From NCBI RefSeq assembly GCF_000147695.2, contig NC_015958.1, forward strand, positions 784,501 through 848,500: 64,000 bases of DNA, given 5' to 3'. Below the pieces are notes generated by a model that was not told the DNA's origin, did not search any database, and worked only from the letters and a program-made list of their open reading frames with translations. The position numbers and the translations under genes were made by a program. Of the stretch, positions 26,127 to 35,320 are shown one piece after another; the first letter of the stretch is position 1; every line of letters starts with the position of its first letter. The DNA is from Thermoanaerobacter wiegelii Rt8.B1. GTDB lineage: Bacteria; Bacillota; Thermoanaerobacteria; Thermoanaerobacterales; Thermoanaerobacteraceae.

Positions 26127-27155
26127 ATGAATGTAACCTATCCAGAGCCTATTAATTCGAAGTCTTCTGCGATTAGAAAGTTTTTATCAGAATTTCTATT
26201 CTGGAGTACAGCATTAATTCTTATCTTAATTGCAGGTCTAAGACCAGTAGGATTAGATAGAGATTCTACTGCATACGCGACATTTATTCAATCAGTTACT
26301 GAAGTTAATTTTTTAGATAAAGAACCTGCTTTTTGGCTAATTAAATGGTTTAATGATGTTCTATTCCACGGCAACATTCACACATTCTTTTTGATTTTTG
26401 CTGCATTAGGTGTCTCTATTAAATTTTTAGCTATAAAAAGGTTATCAAAATTACCTTGGTTGAGTGTTATTGCTTATTTATCCATTTATTTTATTCTTCA
26501 TGAAATGACTCAAATAAGAGTTGGTGTCGCAGCTGGAATTTTTCTATTATCAATTCCTGATATTTACAACAGAAATTTTAAAAGGTTCATTATAAAGGCT
26601 TTACTTGCTTCGTTGTTTCATTATAGTGCAATAATAATGGTTCCTTTATATTTCCTAAATCCCAGGAAAATAAGCATAATATATCTTCTATTGCCGATAA
26701 CTGGTTTGCTTTTTGCGTATTTCAATTTATCAGAAATGCTTCTTACAAATTTTGTTGGTGTACTTCCAGAATTTTTAGCTTACAAAATACGCACATATTT
26801 ATCATTATTGAAGTTAGGAGAACATTCGAAAATAAATATTTTAAATTTCTATTATTCTTCTTTATTAGTAGTTTTATATTTCGGCTTGTTTTGCTATGTA
26901 ATGAATAAGATTAAATTTACCTACGACATACTTTTTATAAAAATATTAGGTATAATGTTATTTATGTTTTATTTCTTTTCTCCTTTACCTGTTTTTGCAT
27001 TTAGAATTTCGGAATTTTTTGGTGTTATTTCAATAATTTTGTTACCAAACTTGGTGCTGTACTTTAAACAAAAGGAAATTCTTTTACTTTTGATAATCTC
27101 ACATTTTGTTTATTATTTCTCCAAAACAATTAGATTATTAAATTTAAATATGTAA
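26127..27155 (+). CDS. EpsG-family polysaccharide polymerase
   Basis: Polytopic membrane protein (342 aa) of the EpsG/Wzy-like class that joins repeat units outside the membrane. Hydrophobic helices fill most of the length; conserved features are LIAGLRPVGLDRDSTAYATF near the N-terminus (the RDxxxY-type periplasmic loop), ILHEMTQIRVGVAAGIFLLS and LFHYSAIIMVPLYFL. ATG 26127 has GGTGGG five bases before it; ATG 26115 would sit within that site. This is the only apparently intact polymerase gene of the locus. Confidence 0.82.
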   Translation: MNVTYPEPINSKSSAIRKFLSEFLFWSTALILILIAGLRPVGLDRDSTAYATFIQSVTEVNFLDKEPAFWLIKWFNDVLFHGNIHTFFLIFAALGVSIKFLAIKRLSKLPWLSVIAYLSIYFILHEMTQIRVGVAAGIFLLSIPDIYNRNFKRFIIKALLASLFHYSAIIMVPLYFLNPRKISIIYLLLPITGLLFAYFNLSEMLLTNFVGVLPEFLAYKIRTYLSLLKLGEHSKINILNFYYSSLLVVLYFGLFCYVMNKIKFTYDILFIKILGIMLFMFYFFSPLPVFAFRISEFFGVISIILLPNLVLYFKQKEILLLLIISHFVYYFSKTIRLLNLNM

Positions 27156-27177
27156 AAACATACTGGAGGTAAAATTA

Positions 27178-28062
27178 ATGGTCAAAATATTTGGAGTGAT
27201 AGTAACTTATAAACCAGATATGGCGGTTTTAGAAAAGTGCATCCATAGTCTAAAAAATCAATTGGCAAAAATCATTATAGTAGATAATACTCCCGGTAAG
27301 TGTGAAATGCTTGAAAATCTTAAAACATTCCCTAATATTGAAGTTATATACTTAGCTGATAACTATGGAATAGCTTATGCTCAAAATGTAGGAATAAAAA
27401 GAGCCTTAGAAGAAAAAGCAGATTACATATTACTTTCTGATCAGGATACAGTTTATCCACATGATTTTGTAGAAAAGATGCTGGAGTGTTTTAAAGATGA
27501 AAAAGTAGCTGCGGCTGGCCCACTTTATTTAGATAGAATTACTGGAAAAATTCAACCTTTTGTTAAAAAAGGCTTGTTTGGTTTTAAAAAAGTATATCCT
27601 AAATCAGGGAAGCACGAAGTCTTACAATTAATCGCTTCTGGAACTATAATAAAAGCTAAATGTTTAGATGATATTGGATTGTTTAATAATGATTTATTTA
27701 TTGATTGGGTTGATTTTGAATGGTGCTGGCGAGCCATAATAAGAGGGTATAAGATAATTGGAAACGCTGATGTGATAATTAATCATAGATTAGGAGATAA
27801 TGTTAAGAATATTGGATTTAAAATACTGACTCAAAGGAGCCCTCTACGACATTACTATATTACAAGAAATGCTGTTTACTTAGCTTTTAGATGTAATAGT
27901 TTGGGTGTTATTCTCAGAGTTACATTATTTTTGAAATCTTTCAGATATATATTAGGCTTTTCAATATTTATGAAACCACACACTAAAAACTTAAAATACA
28001 CTCTCAAAGGCTTTTATCATGGAATAATTGGGAGGTTAGGTAAACTAAATGAAAAATCTTAA
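27178..28062 (+). CDS. Glycosyltransferase family 2, rhamnosyltransferase-like
   Basis: 294-residue GT-A fold enzyme of the type that transfers rhamnose from dTDP-L-rhamnose, consistent with the rmlBADC genes downstream. Visible are FGVIVTYKPDMAVLEKCIHS, IIVDNTPGK, ADNYGIAYAQNVGIKRAL, the DxD-like metal site in LLSDQDTVYP, and ED-type acceptor base region DWVDFEWCWRA. The C-terminus is basic and hydrophobic. ATG 27178 follows TGGAGG. It overlaps the next glycosyltransferase by 14 bp, indicating coupled expression. Confidence 0.85.
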   Translation: MVKIFGVIVTYKPDMAVLEKCIHSLKNQLAKIIIVDNTPGKCEMLENLKTFPNIEVIYLADNYGIAYAQNVGIKRALEEKADYILLSDQDTVYPHDFVEKMLECFKDEKVAAAGPLYLDRITGKIQPFVKKGLFGFKKVYPKSGKHEVLQLIASGTIIKAKCLDDIGLFNNDLFIDWVDFEWCWRAIIRGYKIIGNADVIINHRLGDNVKNIGFKILTQRSPLRHYYITRNAVYLAFRCNSLGVILRVTLFLKSFRYILGFSIFMKPHTKNLKYTLKGFYHGIIGRLGKLNEKS

Positions 28063-28891
28063 TGTATCTATAGTACTATTCAAAAACAATCCAGATGCAG
28101 TTAAAAAAGCAATTAATAGCTGTCTGTTATCAAAATTAATTCATAATCTTTACCTAATAGACAATTCACCAACAGATGAATTAAGCGAATTGTCTAAGTT
28201 AGACCATAGAATTATCTATATTTTTAATAACACTAACATTGGCTTTGGAAAAGCTCACAATATAGCACTTAGGAAATCAATTGAAGAAGATATACCATAT
28301 CATCTCGTTTTGAATCCAGATGTATATTTTGAAAAAGGAGTTTTAGAAGAACTTTACAATTTTATGGAAAATAACCCGGATGTAGGACTTATAATGCCAA
28401 AAGTTTTATATCCAGATGGTAAATTGCAGTATTTATGCAAGTTACTGCCGACACCAATAGATTTATTTGGAAGAAGATTTTTAAATTTTGGCCCATTTAG
28501 AAAATTCATAGAAAAGTGGAATGAAATCTATGAGTTAAGATTTACTGGCTATGATAAAATTGTGGAAGTTCCATATTTATCAGGATGCTGTATGTTCTTG
28601 AGAACAAACATATTAAAAAAGGTTGGTTTATTTGATGAAAGATTTTTTATGTATTTAGAAGATACGGATTTAACAAGACGCATTCATAAAGTTGCTAAGA
28701 CTATTTACTTCCCTTACGTTCATATATATCACGAATATGGAAAAGGTTCATACAAAAATTTTAAGCTTCTTTATTATCACATTGATAGTGCTATAAAATA
28801 CTTCAATAAATGGGGCTGGTTTTTTGATAAAGAAAGAGACATTATAAATAGACTTACGTTTCAAAAAATTAGGATACATGTTAAAAAGTAA
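28049..28891 (+). CDS. Glycosyltransferase family 2, WbbL-like
   Basis: 280-residue GT2 enzyme. Conserved stretches are VSIVLFKNNPDAVKKAI, NTNIGFGKAHNIALRKSI, the metal-binding VLNPDVYFE and YLSGCCMFLRTNILKKVGLFDERFFMYLEDTDLTRR, the hallmark of rhamnosyl/galactofuranosyl-type transferases. It probably adds the next sugar after its overlapping neighbour. Length and motifs are complete. After it, the locus is broken by an rmlA remnant and two insertion sequences. Confidence 0.87.
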   Translation: MKNLNVSIVLFKNNPDAVKKAINSCLLSKLIHNLYLIDNSPTDELSELSKLDHRIIYIFNNTNIGFGKAHNIALRKSIEEDIPYHLVLNPDVYFEKGVLEELYNFMENNPDVGLIMPKVLYPDGKLQYLCKLLPTPIDLFGRRFLNFGPFRKFIEKWNEIYELRFTGYDKIVEVPYLSGCCMFLRTNILKKVGLFDERFFMYLEDTDLTRRIHKVAKTIYFPYVHIYHEYGKGSYKNFKLLYYHIDSAIKYFNKWGWFFDKERDIINRLTFQKIRIHVKK

Positions 28892-28998
28892 AGTAGTTTA
28901 AAGTTAGAATTTTTAAAATGAGAATTTAAATGGTTGAACATCAATTGCTCTTTTTAATTTGGTACGTATAAGTTAATTGACTCAAGGGGGATGAATTC

Positions 28999-29330
28999 AT
29001 GATAAAGGGATAATACTGGCAGAAGATTCGGGGACAAGATTGTACTTGTTAGCGATAATGACCAGCAAACAGTTATTGCTAGCATATGGCAAGCCGATGA
29101 TTTACTGCCCATTATCTACACTTATGCTTGCTGGAATAAGAGATATCCTGATAATTACTTCATATGGTTTATCGAATTTCAAGAAACTTTCAGGTAGTGA
29201 AAGCCGGTTTAGGATTGGTTATATTTTTACAGAGAAAATATTTGAATGAGAAACTAGAGAGAGCTTTAAATGGAGGAGTTTTTGGTGTAATAATTAATTT
29301 TAAAGTAAAAAGCCTAATTTTATGAAAAAT
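28999..29330 (+). pseudogene. rmlA: Decayed glucose-1-phosphate thymidylyltransferase copy
   Basis: The start [16 protein letters not shown] in mixed frames, then [29 protein letters not shown], align with the intact RmlA encoded at 36387, whose GGSGTRLYP is degraded here. A later scrap (KLERALNGGVFG) matches the middle of RmlA. Frameshifts and deletions are many. It suggests that an older rml set, or a neighbouring operon, once lay here. Confidence 0.75.
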
Positions 29331-29428
29331 AAGACTCACGGTAATATGTCAATACCTTAAAATTGGAAAATAAAATTACGGTTCTATAATAAATGTTGGG
29401 GTGAATAAAAAGGATCTAAAAAACAGAG

Positions 29429-29497
29429 CACTTATTCTGAATGCCTGCTATAATAGAAGTGGAAAAACAATCTAAAAAGGAGGCATCAGAATAAGTG
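29429..29497 (+). promoter_or_regulatory. Hairpin covering the ISL3 transposase ribosome site and start
   Basis: CACTTATTCTGAATGCCT (29429-29446) pairs with AGGCATCAGAATAAGTG (29481-29497) with one bulge. The right arm overlaps part of AGGAGG and includes the GTG start. A TATAAT (29450-29455) lies in the loop, so a transcript from this promoter would lack the left arm, whereas read-through RNA would form the hairpin and hide the start. Confidence 0.65.
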
Positions 29498-30676
29498 CAA
29501 GGTAATTATATCACAAAATTCTTAAAATCTGAAGAGGTAATTTGGGAAGGTGTCATAGAAAATGACAGTAGAATAGAGCTGCATATTAAGATGAAACAGA
29601 AGCCACATATTTGTCCAAGATGTGGGGAGGTAACATCTAAGATTCATGATTACAGAGTACAAAGGATAAAAGATGTACCGCTATTCGGGAAACCAACAGT
29701 GATAGTACTAAAAAAGAGGAGATACGTTTGCAGCCATTGTGGCAAGAAGTTCTATGAACATATAGACTTTTTGCCACGCTATCACAGAATGACCAACAGA
29801 TTATCTTTTTACATACTACAACAACTAAAAAAACAGCAAAGCATGAAAGATATATCTGAAATTACAGGAGTATCAATTACGACTGTGATGAGACTTTTAG
29901 ACAGAGTAGGAGTAGAACCCGATTATAAAACATTACCGGAAGTTATCAGTATAGACGAATTCAAAGGGAACTCCGGAGGCAGAAAATATCATTGCATTAT
30001 TGTAGATCCAAAAGAAAGAAAAATATTAGATATTTTAAAAGACAGGAAAGAGGAAAATTTAAGTGAATATTTCAAAAGATTTAGAGACAGGGATAAAGTA
30101 AAGTGGGTTATTATAGACATGTGGAAGCCGTTTTCAGATACAGTAAAAAAATATTTCAAAAGAGCTAAAATAGCAATAGACAAATTTCATTTTACAAGAT
30201 ACATATATTGGGCAATAGAAAATGTAAGAAAAAGAATACAAAAAGAATTACCAGACAATAAAAGAAAATATTTTAAAAGAAGCCGTAAGCTACTTCTTGC
30301 AAAGTATGATAATTTAACACCAGAACAAAAAGAAGAATTGGAAGTAATGTTCTGGTGCAGTGACGACTTAAGGATAGCATATCTTCTAAAAGAAGAATTT
30401 AATGATAAAGTATTAAAATGCAAGAATTCAAAGGAAGCAAAAATAGAATTAAAAAGATGGATACAGTTAGCTAAAGAAAGCAAAATTGATGAATTCAAAA
30501 GATGTGTACAAGTATTTAACCGTTGGTTTGAAGAAATAGCAAATGCCTTTGACATACCTTACACTAATTCTGTGATAGAAGGTTATAACAATAAGATTAA
30601 GGTACTCAAAAGGATAGCATATGGTTACAGAAATTTTTATCGATTCAGAAAAAGGATATTGTATTGCAATGCTTGA
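29495..30676 (+). CDS. ISL3-family transposase
   Basis: 393-residue DDE transposase. N-terminal zinc-finger PHICPRCGEVTSKIHDYR and CSHCGKKFYEH, a helix-turn-helix (KDISEITGVSITTVMRLLDR), catalytic Asp in VISIDEFKGN, second Asp in KWVIIDMWKPFSD and C-terminal NSVIEGYNNKIKVLKRIAYG with the catalytic Glu. Length is near the family norm, so it may be active. GTG 29495 is the start, 12 bases after AAGGAGG. It lies in the glycan locus directly after the rmlA remnant. Confidence 0.9.
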   Translation: MQGNYITKFLKSEEVIWEGVIENDSRIELHIKMKQKPHICPRCGEVTSKIHDYRVQRIKDVPLFGKPTVIVLKKRRYVCSHCGKKFYEHIDFLPRYHRMTNRLSFYILQQLKKQQSMKDISEITGVSITTVMRLLDRVGVEPDYKTLPEVISIDEFKGNSGGRKYHCIIVDPKERKILDILKDRKEENLSEYFKRFRDRDKVKWVIIDMWKPFSDTVKKYFKRAKIAIDKFHFTRYIYWAIENVRKRIQKELPDNKRKYFKRSRKLLLAKYDNLTPEQKEELEVMFWCSDDLRIAYLLKEEFNDKVLKCKNSKEAKIELKRWIQLAKESKIDEFKRCVQVFNRWFEEIANAFDIPYTNSVIEGYNNKIKVLKRIAYGYRNFYRFRKRILYCNA

Positions 30677-30884
30677 ATACTATTTTTAGTGGTGAATGAT
30701 ATTCAAGGATATTATATAGCTTTGATAAAAAGGCATAGATAAATACCTACCCATATTTCTAGTTATATCTCTTATCATAATCAATAATTTACAAATATTA
30801 CTGTATCATGTAATAAAATTTATAGGTGGGCATTCAGAAAAAATACCCACCCCAACTATTGACAAAGAGCCTGAAAAAATAAAA

Positions 30885-30933
30885 CCCTCCTGGTAAAAAA
30901 GAAAGTGAAAAGGGAAAACAATAACCAGGAGGG
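30885..30933 (+). promoter_or_regulatory. Hairpin covering the IS110 transposase ribosome site
   Basis: CCCTCCTGGT (30885-30894) and ACCAGGAGGG (30924-30933) are exact complements 29 bases apart. The right arm contains the AGGAGGG that serves ATG 30942. A TTGACA at about 30859 followed by TAAAAC suggests a promoter that could start RNA inside the left arm. Confidence 0.6.
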
Positions 30934-30941
30934 TGATACAC

Positions 30942-32225
30942 ATGAACAAAGTACAGAAACTACTTTTAGTCCACAGTTCCGATATAATTTTTGTCGGGAT
31001 CGATGTAGCTAAAAAGACCCATTATGCAAGAATAATAAATCACATAGGACTTGAAGTAATAAAACCCTTCAAATTTAAAAATAGCATAGATGGATATGAA
31101 CGTCTAGTATCCAAAATACTTGAAGCCAAAGAAAAATCGAAAGCGACAAAAATATTAATAGGTTTCGAACCAAGCGGTCATTATTGGAAGCCACTTGCAT
31201 GGTTTTTAAAAGAAAAGGGATATACAGTAGTGATAGTAAACCCATATCATGTAAAACAAAGGAAAGAAGAGGAGGATAATAGTCCATCAAAAAACGATAG
31301 AAAGGACGCGTTAATAATTGCAAGACTAATAAAAGAAGGGAAATTTCTAAACTGTCTTTTACCTCAAAACACATATGCAGATTTAAGAAACCTTTCAGTT
31401 GCAAGGAAGCAGTTAATAAAGAAACTAAACAGTGTAAAGAATAAAATCATTGCAATATTAGACGAATACTTTCCTGAATTTGAAGAAGTATTCAAGAATT
31501 TGTGGGGGAAAGCAGCCTTATGGGTATTGAGGAACTGTCCATTTCCCAGCATGATACTTAAACTGAGCAAAGAAGAAATAGCAGGGAAGCTAAAGAAAGC
31601 CACTAGTAACAGGGTAGGCATGAAAAGGGCAGAAAAGCTCATTGAAGCAGCTAAAAGGTCAATAGGTGTAAAAGAAGGGATAAAAGGGGCACAAATACGT
31701 TTAAACATTTACCTTGACGAATTAGAATTTTTAAAAACACAATTAGAAGCCATAGAAAAAGCCATGGAAGAACTACTCAAAAAAATAGACATAGCAGAAT
31801 ATCTGTTAAGCATTCCAGGCATAGGAGTAATAACAGTAGCAGGATTTTTAGCAGAAGTAGGGGACATAGGGAACTATACACACTATAAACAGATCCAGAA
31901 ACTTGGGGGATTAAACATAACGGATAACCAATCAGGGAAACACAGGGGGAAGGCCAAGATATCCAAGAGAGGGCGTCCTGAGTTGAGAAATCTTCTATAC
32001 AAAGCAAGCCTGACATTAGTAGCCAAAAACAAAGAATTTAAAGCACTTTACAACTACTTTTTGAGAAGGCGAGAAAACCCTTTAGAGAAGAAACAAGCAT
32101 TAATTGCGATTTCAATAAAACTCATAAGAGTTATGTTTACGCTTGCTAAGAAGAAAGAAAAATACGATTCACAAAAAGTACTTGGAGAATATCGTATGAA
32201 GCAAATAAAGGAATTAGTAGCCTAG
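30942..32225 (+). CDS. IS110/IS1111-family transposase
   Basis: 427-residue bridge-RNA-type recombinase. DEDD domain residues are seen in FVGIDVAKKTHYARI, GFEPSGHYWKPLAWFL and SKNDRKDALIIARLI. The C-terminal Tnp20 domain has LLSIPGIGVITVAGFLAEVGD, GGLNITDNQSGKHRGK and RRGRPELRNLLYKAS-like residues (here KRGRPELRNLLYKAS), including the serine nucleophile region. ATG 30942 is eight bases after AGGAGGG; GTG 30933 lies inside that site. Unlike the copy at 9994 it is intact. Structured non-coding DNA lies downstream, as in the IS1111 subgroup. Confidence 0.9.
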   Translation: MNKVQKLLLVHSSDIIFVGIDVAKKTHYARIINHIGLEVIKPFKFKNSIDGYERLVSKILEAKEKSKATKILIGFEPSGHYWKPLAWFLKEKGYTVVIVNPYHVKQRKEEEDNSPSKNDRKDALIIARLIKEGKFLNCLLPQNTYADLRNLSVARKQLIKKLNSVKNKIIAILDEYFPEFEEVFKNLWGKAALWVLRNCPFPSMILKLSKEEIAGKLKKATSNRVGMKRAEKLIEAAKRSIGVKEGIKGAQIRLNIYLDELEFLKTQLEAIEKAMEELLKKIDIAEYLLSIPGIGVITVAGFLAEVGDIGNYTHYKQIQKLGGLNITDNQSGKHRGKAKISKRGRPELRNLLYKASLTLVAKNKEFKALYNYFLRRRENPLEKKQALIAISIKLIRVMFTLAKKKEKYDSQKVLGEYRMKQIKELVA

Positions 32226-32254
32226 GGAGCATGAAATCAATTTAGAGCAAATAA

Positions 32255-32395
32255 GGTTGGGGAAGCTGTAGTACCCCTATAAGGGCAAGACCCTGAATAC
32301 GAGTAAGAAGCTCCCCAAAAGCCCTCAAAGGCAGGAGGAAGGAATGTAATTAAGGGCATGACCCTGAGAGACATGATAGGGTAGTCGAGGGCTAA
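32255..32395 (+). ncRNA. Candidate bridge RNA downstream of the IS110 gene
   Basis: Two stem-loops follow the gene. Stem 1 pairs GGGGAAGCT (32259-32267) with AGCTCCCC (32309-32316); stem 2 pairs AGCCCTC (32320-32326) with GAGGGCT (32387-32393). Each loop holds a near-copy of one 18-base motif: TAAGGGCAAGACCCTGAA (32280) and TAAGGGCATGACCCTGAG (32351). Two related internal loops are what a bridge RNA with target- and donor-binding loops would show. Fold judged by eye. Confidence 0.55.
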
Positions 32396-32614
32396 GTAAA
32401 GAAACATAAAAATATGCTAATAAAAGGCAACTTTAAAAGTAGAGTTGCGTAAGGGAGGTGTTGTGTTGTTTTAAAAAGGCTTTATTTGAAAAAGGTAAAA
32501 AGAGCTCAAATTTAGTAAAAAAATGAGATTTTTCAAGCTTGATTGAGCTAAGTTACAAAATATTGAGATAGTGGGGGTTATTTTTGGTTTATAATTTTTA
32601 ATATTAACATCTTT

Positions 32615-32894
32615 GTAGAAAGATCTTCCAAGGGCTATAATGGAAACAGTGGCAACAGGTAAACCTATTATTGCCACAAATGTAAGAGGGAATAGAGATT
32701 TAGTTAGAGATGGTATCAATGGATACTTGGTTCCTGTAAATGATATAGAAGCAATAGCTAAAGCAATTACAAAATTAGCCGAAAATAAAATATTGAGGAC
32801 CAAAATAGGAGAAGAAGGTAAAAGAATTATACAAAATTATGCTATTGAAAAAGTTTTAAAAGAAATGGATGAGATATACAGTCTGTATTTATAA
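32615..32894 (+). pseudogene. GT4 glycosyltransferase C-terminal fragment
   Basis: Frame beginning near 32615 (LPRAIMETVATGKPIIATNV) and running through VRDGINGYLVPVNDIEAIAKAI to a stop at 32894. This is the conserved donor-binding end of GT4 enzymes; the first two thirds are missing upstream of the IS110 element. Probably a victim of the insertions. Confidence 0.75.
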
Positions 32895-32943
32895 TAATGA
32901 AATTTTCTAAGTAGCAATTGGGCATAAATTTTAATATGTCGTT

Positions 32944-34329
32944 ATGCATAGCATTTTCATAAATTCTTTAAATTAAGTAAATTTATTGTCTTCATTGTAG
33001 ACTTATTATTAATCCATGCAGGTTTTATACTTGCTTATATTATCAAATTTGGAATGAATCCACCAATTGTGAATCTTGAGCCTTATTATGAATTAATTCC
33101 TGTAATTACGTTATCTGCTATTATTGGTTTATATACTATTTCACGAAAAAGCTATGGGGATATAGTATTTTCATTAATTCTTTCTTTATTGCTATTGCAG
33201 GTTATAACAGTAGCCTCAACATTTTTTATAAGGCAGTTTGCATTTCCACGAAGTATATTTTTTATAGCTTTTGGAGTTCAGCTTGTATTGTTGTCCCTGT
33301 GGAGATATTTAGTACAAAATGTAAGAAAATATGTACATGGCGAGAAGAAAATAATGATTGTAGGTGAAAAAGAAGTAGCAGAAAAATTAGCAAAGAAATT
33401 AATTTCAAGTTCCAGAGGTTGGTTTGATATAAAGTACATAATAAGTCCTCAAAGATATGATGAGATTATCAACCACATTAACGAAGTAGACGCAATATAC
33501 ATATGCAGTGACGTTGATGAGAATCTTAAGACCCGTCTTTTTTATTAAGAAACATCTTTTTATTGTCCCAAATCTAAGAGATATTCTTTTAGTAAAATCG
33601 CAATTTGTGCAATTTGATGATGTCCTTGCTATAAGTGTGAATTACCCTTCCTTGACCAATGAAGATAAATTGATTAAAAGACTTTTTGATATTATCTTTT
33701 CACTAATTGGCATATTGGTTACTTTGCCGCTAATGATTATAATTGCTGTATTAATTAAGGCAACTTCACCCGGTCCAGTGATTTATAAGCAGTTAAGAGT
33801 AACAGAAAAAGGCAAGAAGTTTAATGTGTATAAGTTTAGGACGATGGTCAAAGATGCTGAAAAGATGACAGGACCTGTTTTAGCTACAGAGGACGATCCG
33901 AGGATTACAAAAGTAGGTAAGATATTAAGGGCAACTAGACTTGATGAACTACCTCAATTATTTAATGTTTTGAAAGGCGATATGAGCTTTGTAGGTCCCA
34001 GACCTGAAAGGCCATATTTTGTAGAACAATTTGAAAAGCAGTATCCTTCATACAAGTACAGGCATAATGTAAAGGCAGGGATAACAGGTCTTGCGCAGGT
34101 ATTTGGAAAGTATACGACAGATGTAGATGACAAATTAAGATTGGACCTTATATATATCACAAATTATTCTTTGTGGCTTGATATTAAGATAATATTATTG
34201 ACGTTAAAAACTATATTTATGAAAGAGGCTTCTTCTGGTGTAAGAAGGGAGATGGAATTAGAAGAGCTGTTGAAGTCTTTGAATTATAATGTCTACAGTG
34301 AATTAGGGATTACAAAAATAGACAAGTAA
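32944..34329 (+). pseudogene. WcaJ-type polyprenyl glycosylphosphotransferase, frameshifted
   Basis: Initiating enzyme of polysaccharide assembly: it moves a sugar-1-phosphate to undecaprenyl phosphate. N-terminal membrane helices (FIVFIVDLLLIHAGFILAY; ITLSAIIGLYTISRKSYGD) and a CoA-binding-like middle (KKIMIVGEKEVAEKLAKKL) lie in one frame, the catalytic domain (KRLFDIIFSLIGILV, FNVYKFRTMVKDAE, RATRLDELPQLFNVLKGDM, VGPRPERP) in another. The switch is a run of six T at 33538-33543; five T restore RLFIKKHLFIVPNLRD. A second slip near 32965 separates ATG 32944 from the frame. The catalytic half could still be made alone. Confidence 0.8.
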
Positions 34330-34342
34330 GGAGATATGTACG

Positions 34343-35278
34343 ATGAAAGTTTTAGTCGCAGGTGGTGCAGGGTTTATAGGCTCGCATATAGGAGATTTGC
34401 TGATTGAAAATGGTTATGAAATTGTGATAGTGGATAATCTTTCAACAGGAAAAGAAAAATTTATAAATAAAAAAGCCATTTTTTATAAAAAAGACATCAC
34501 AGATGATGACTTGTATGAAATATTTAGAAAAGAAAAACCTGATTATGTGATACATCAAGCAGCTCAAATAGATGTACAGAAATCAATTGATAATTCTGTA
34601 TTTGATGCGAAAGTAAATGTACTAGGGACAGTAAATATACTGGAATGCTGCAGAAAAAGTGGTGTTAAGAAGATTATATATGCTTCATCGGCGGCAGTAT
34701 ATGGAAATCCTGAGTATCTTCCTATTGATGAAGGACATAAAATAAATCCCATATCCTCCTATGGCATATCAAAACACACTGCTGAACATTATTTTGAAGT
34801 ATATAGTCAATTGTATGACTTAAAATATACGATTTTACGTTATGCAAATGTGTATGGGATAAGACAGGACCCAAAAGGAGAAGGCGGAGTAATATCTATT
34901 TTTACAGATAAAATGCTTAAAGGCGAAAGGCCTGTTATTTTTGGAGATGGAAACCAAACGAGAGATTTTGTTTATGTAAAAGATGTGGCTAAAGCTAATC
35001 TTCTGGCATTGGAGAGAGGAGATAATGAGGTTGTAAATGTAAGCACGAACAAGCCCACGAGTATAAATGAGCTTGTTGATATGATGAATAAAATCATGAA
35101 TACCTCTTTAGAGCCTATTTATACAGAGCCACGAAAAGGAGATATAATGCATAGTTATCTTGATAATAAAAAGGCATTAGATGTGCTTGGATGGAAACCA
35201 GAGTATAGTTTGGAAGATGGATTAAGGGAAACAATTGAGTATTATAGAGGGAGATATGTAGGTTTGAAATTACTTTAA
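34343..35278 (+). CDS. galE: UDP-glucose 4-epimerase (GalE-like SDR)
   Basis: 311-residue extended SDR that interconverts UDP-glucose and UDP-galactose or the N-acetyl forms. NAD-binding [18 protein letters not shown], then IYASSAAVYGNPEYLP (catalytic Ser) and SSYGISKHTAEHY (Tyr-x3-Lys), and FGDGNQTRDFVYVKDVAKA. ATG 34343 follows AAGGAG. It is the first intact gene after the broken WcaJ-like gene, 13 bp downstream, so it shares that transcript. Confidence 0.85.
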   Translation: MKVLVAGGAGFIGSHIGDLLIENGYEIVIVDNLSTGKEKFINKKAIFYKKDITDDDLYEIFRKEKPDYVIHQAAQIDVQKSIDNSVFDAKVNVLGTVNILECCRKSGVKKIIYASSAAVYGNPEYLPIDEGHKINPISSYGISKHTAEHYFEVYSQLYDLKYTILRYANVYGIRQDPKGEGGVISIFTDKMLKGERPVIFGDGNQTRDFVYVKDVAKANLLALERGDNEVVNVSTNKPTSINELVDMMNKIMNTSLEPIYTEPRKGDIMHSYLDNKKALDVLGWKPEYSLEDGLRETIEYYRGRYVGLKLL

Positions 35279-35320
35279 TATAGTTACAAGATAATAATAT
35301 AACAAAGAAAGGATGAAAAT

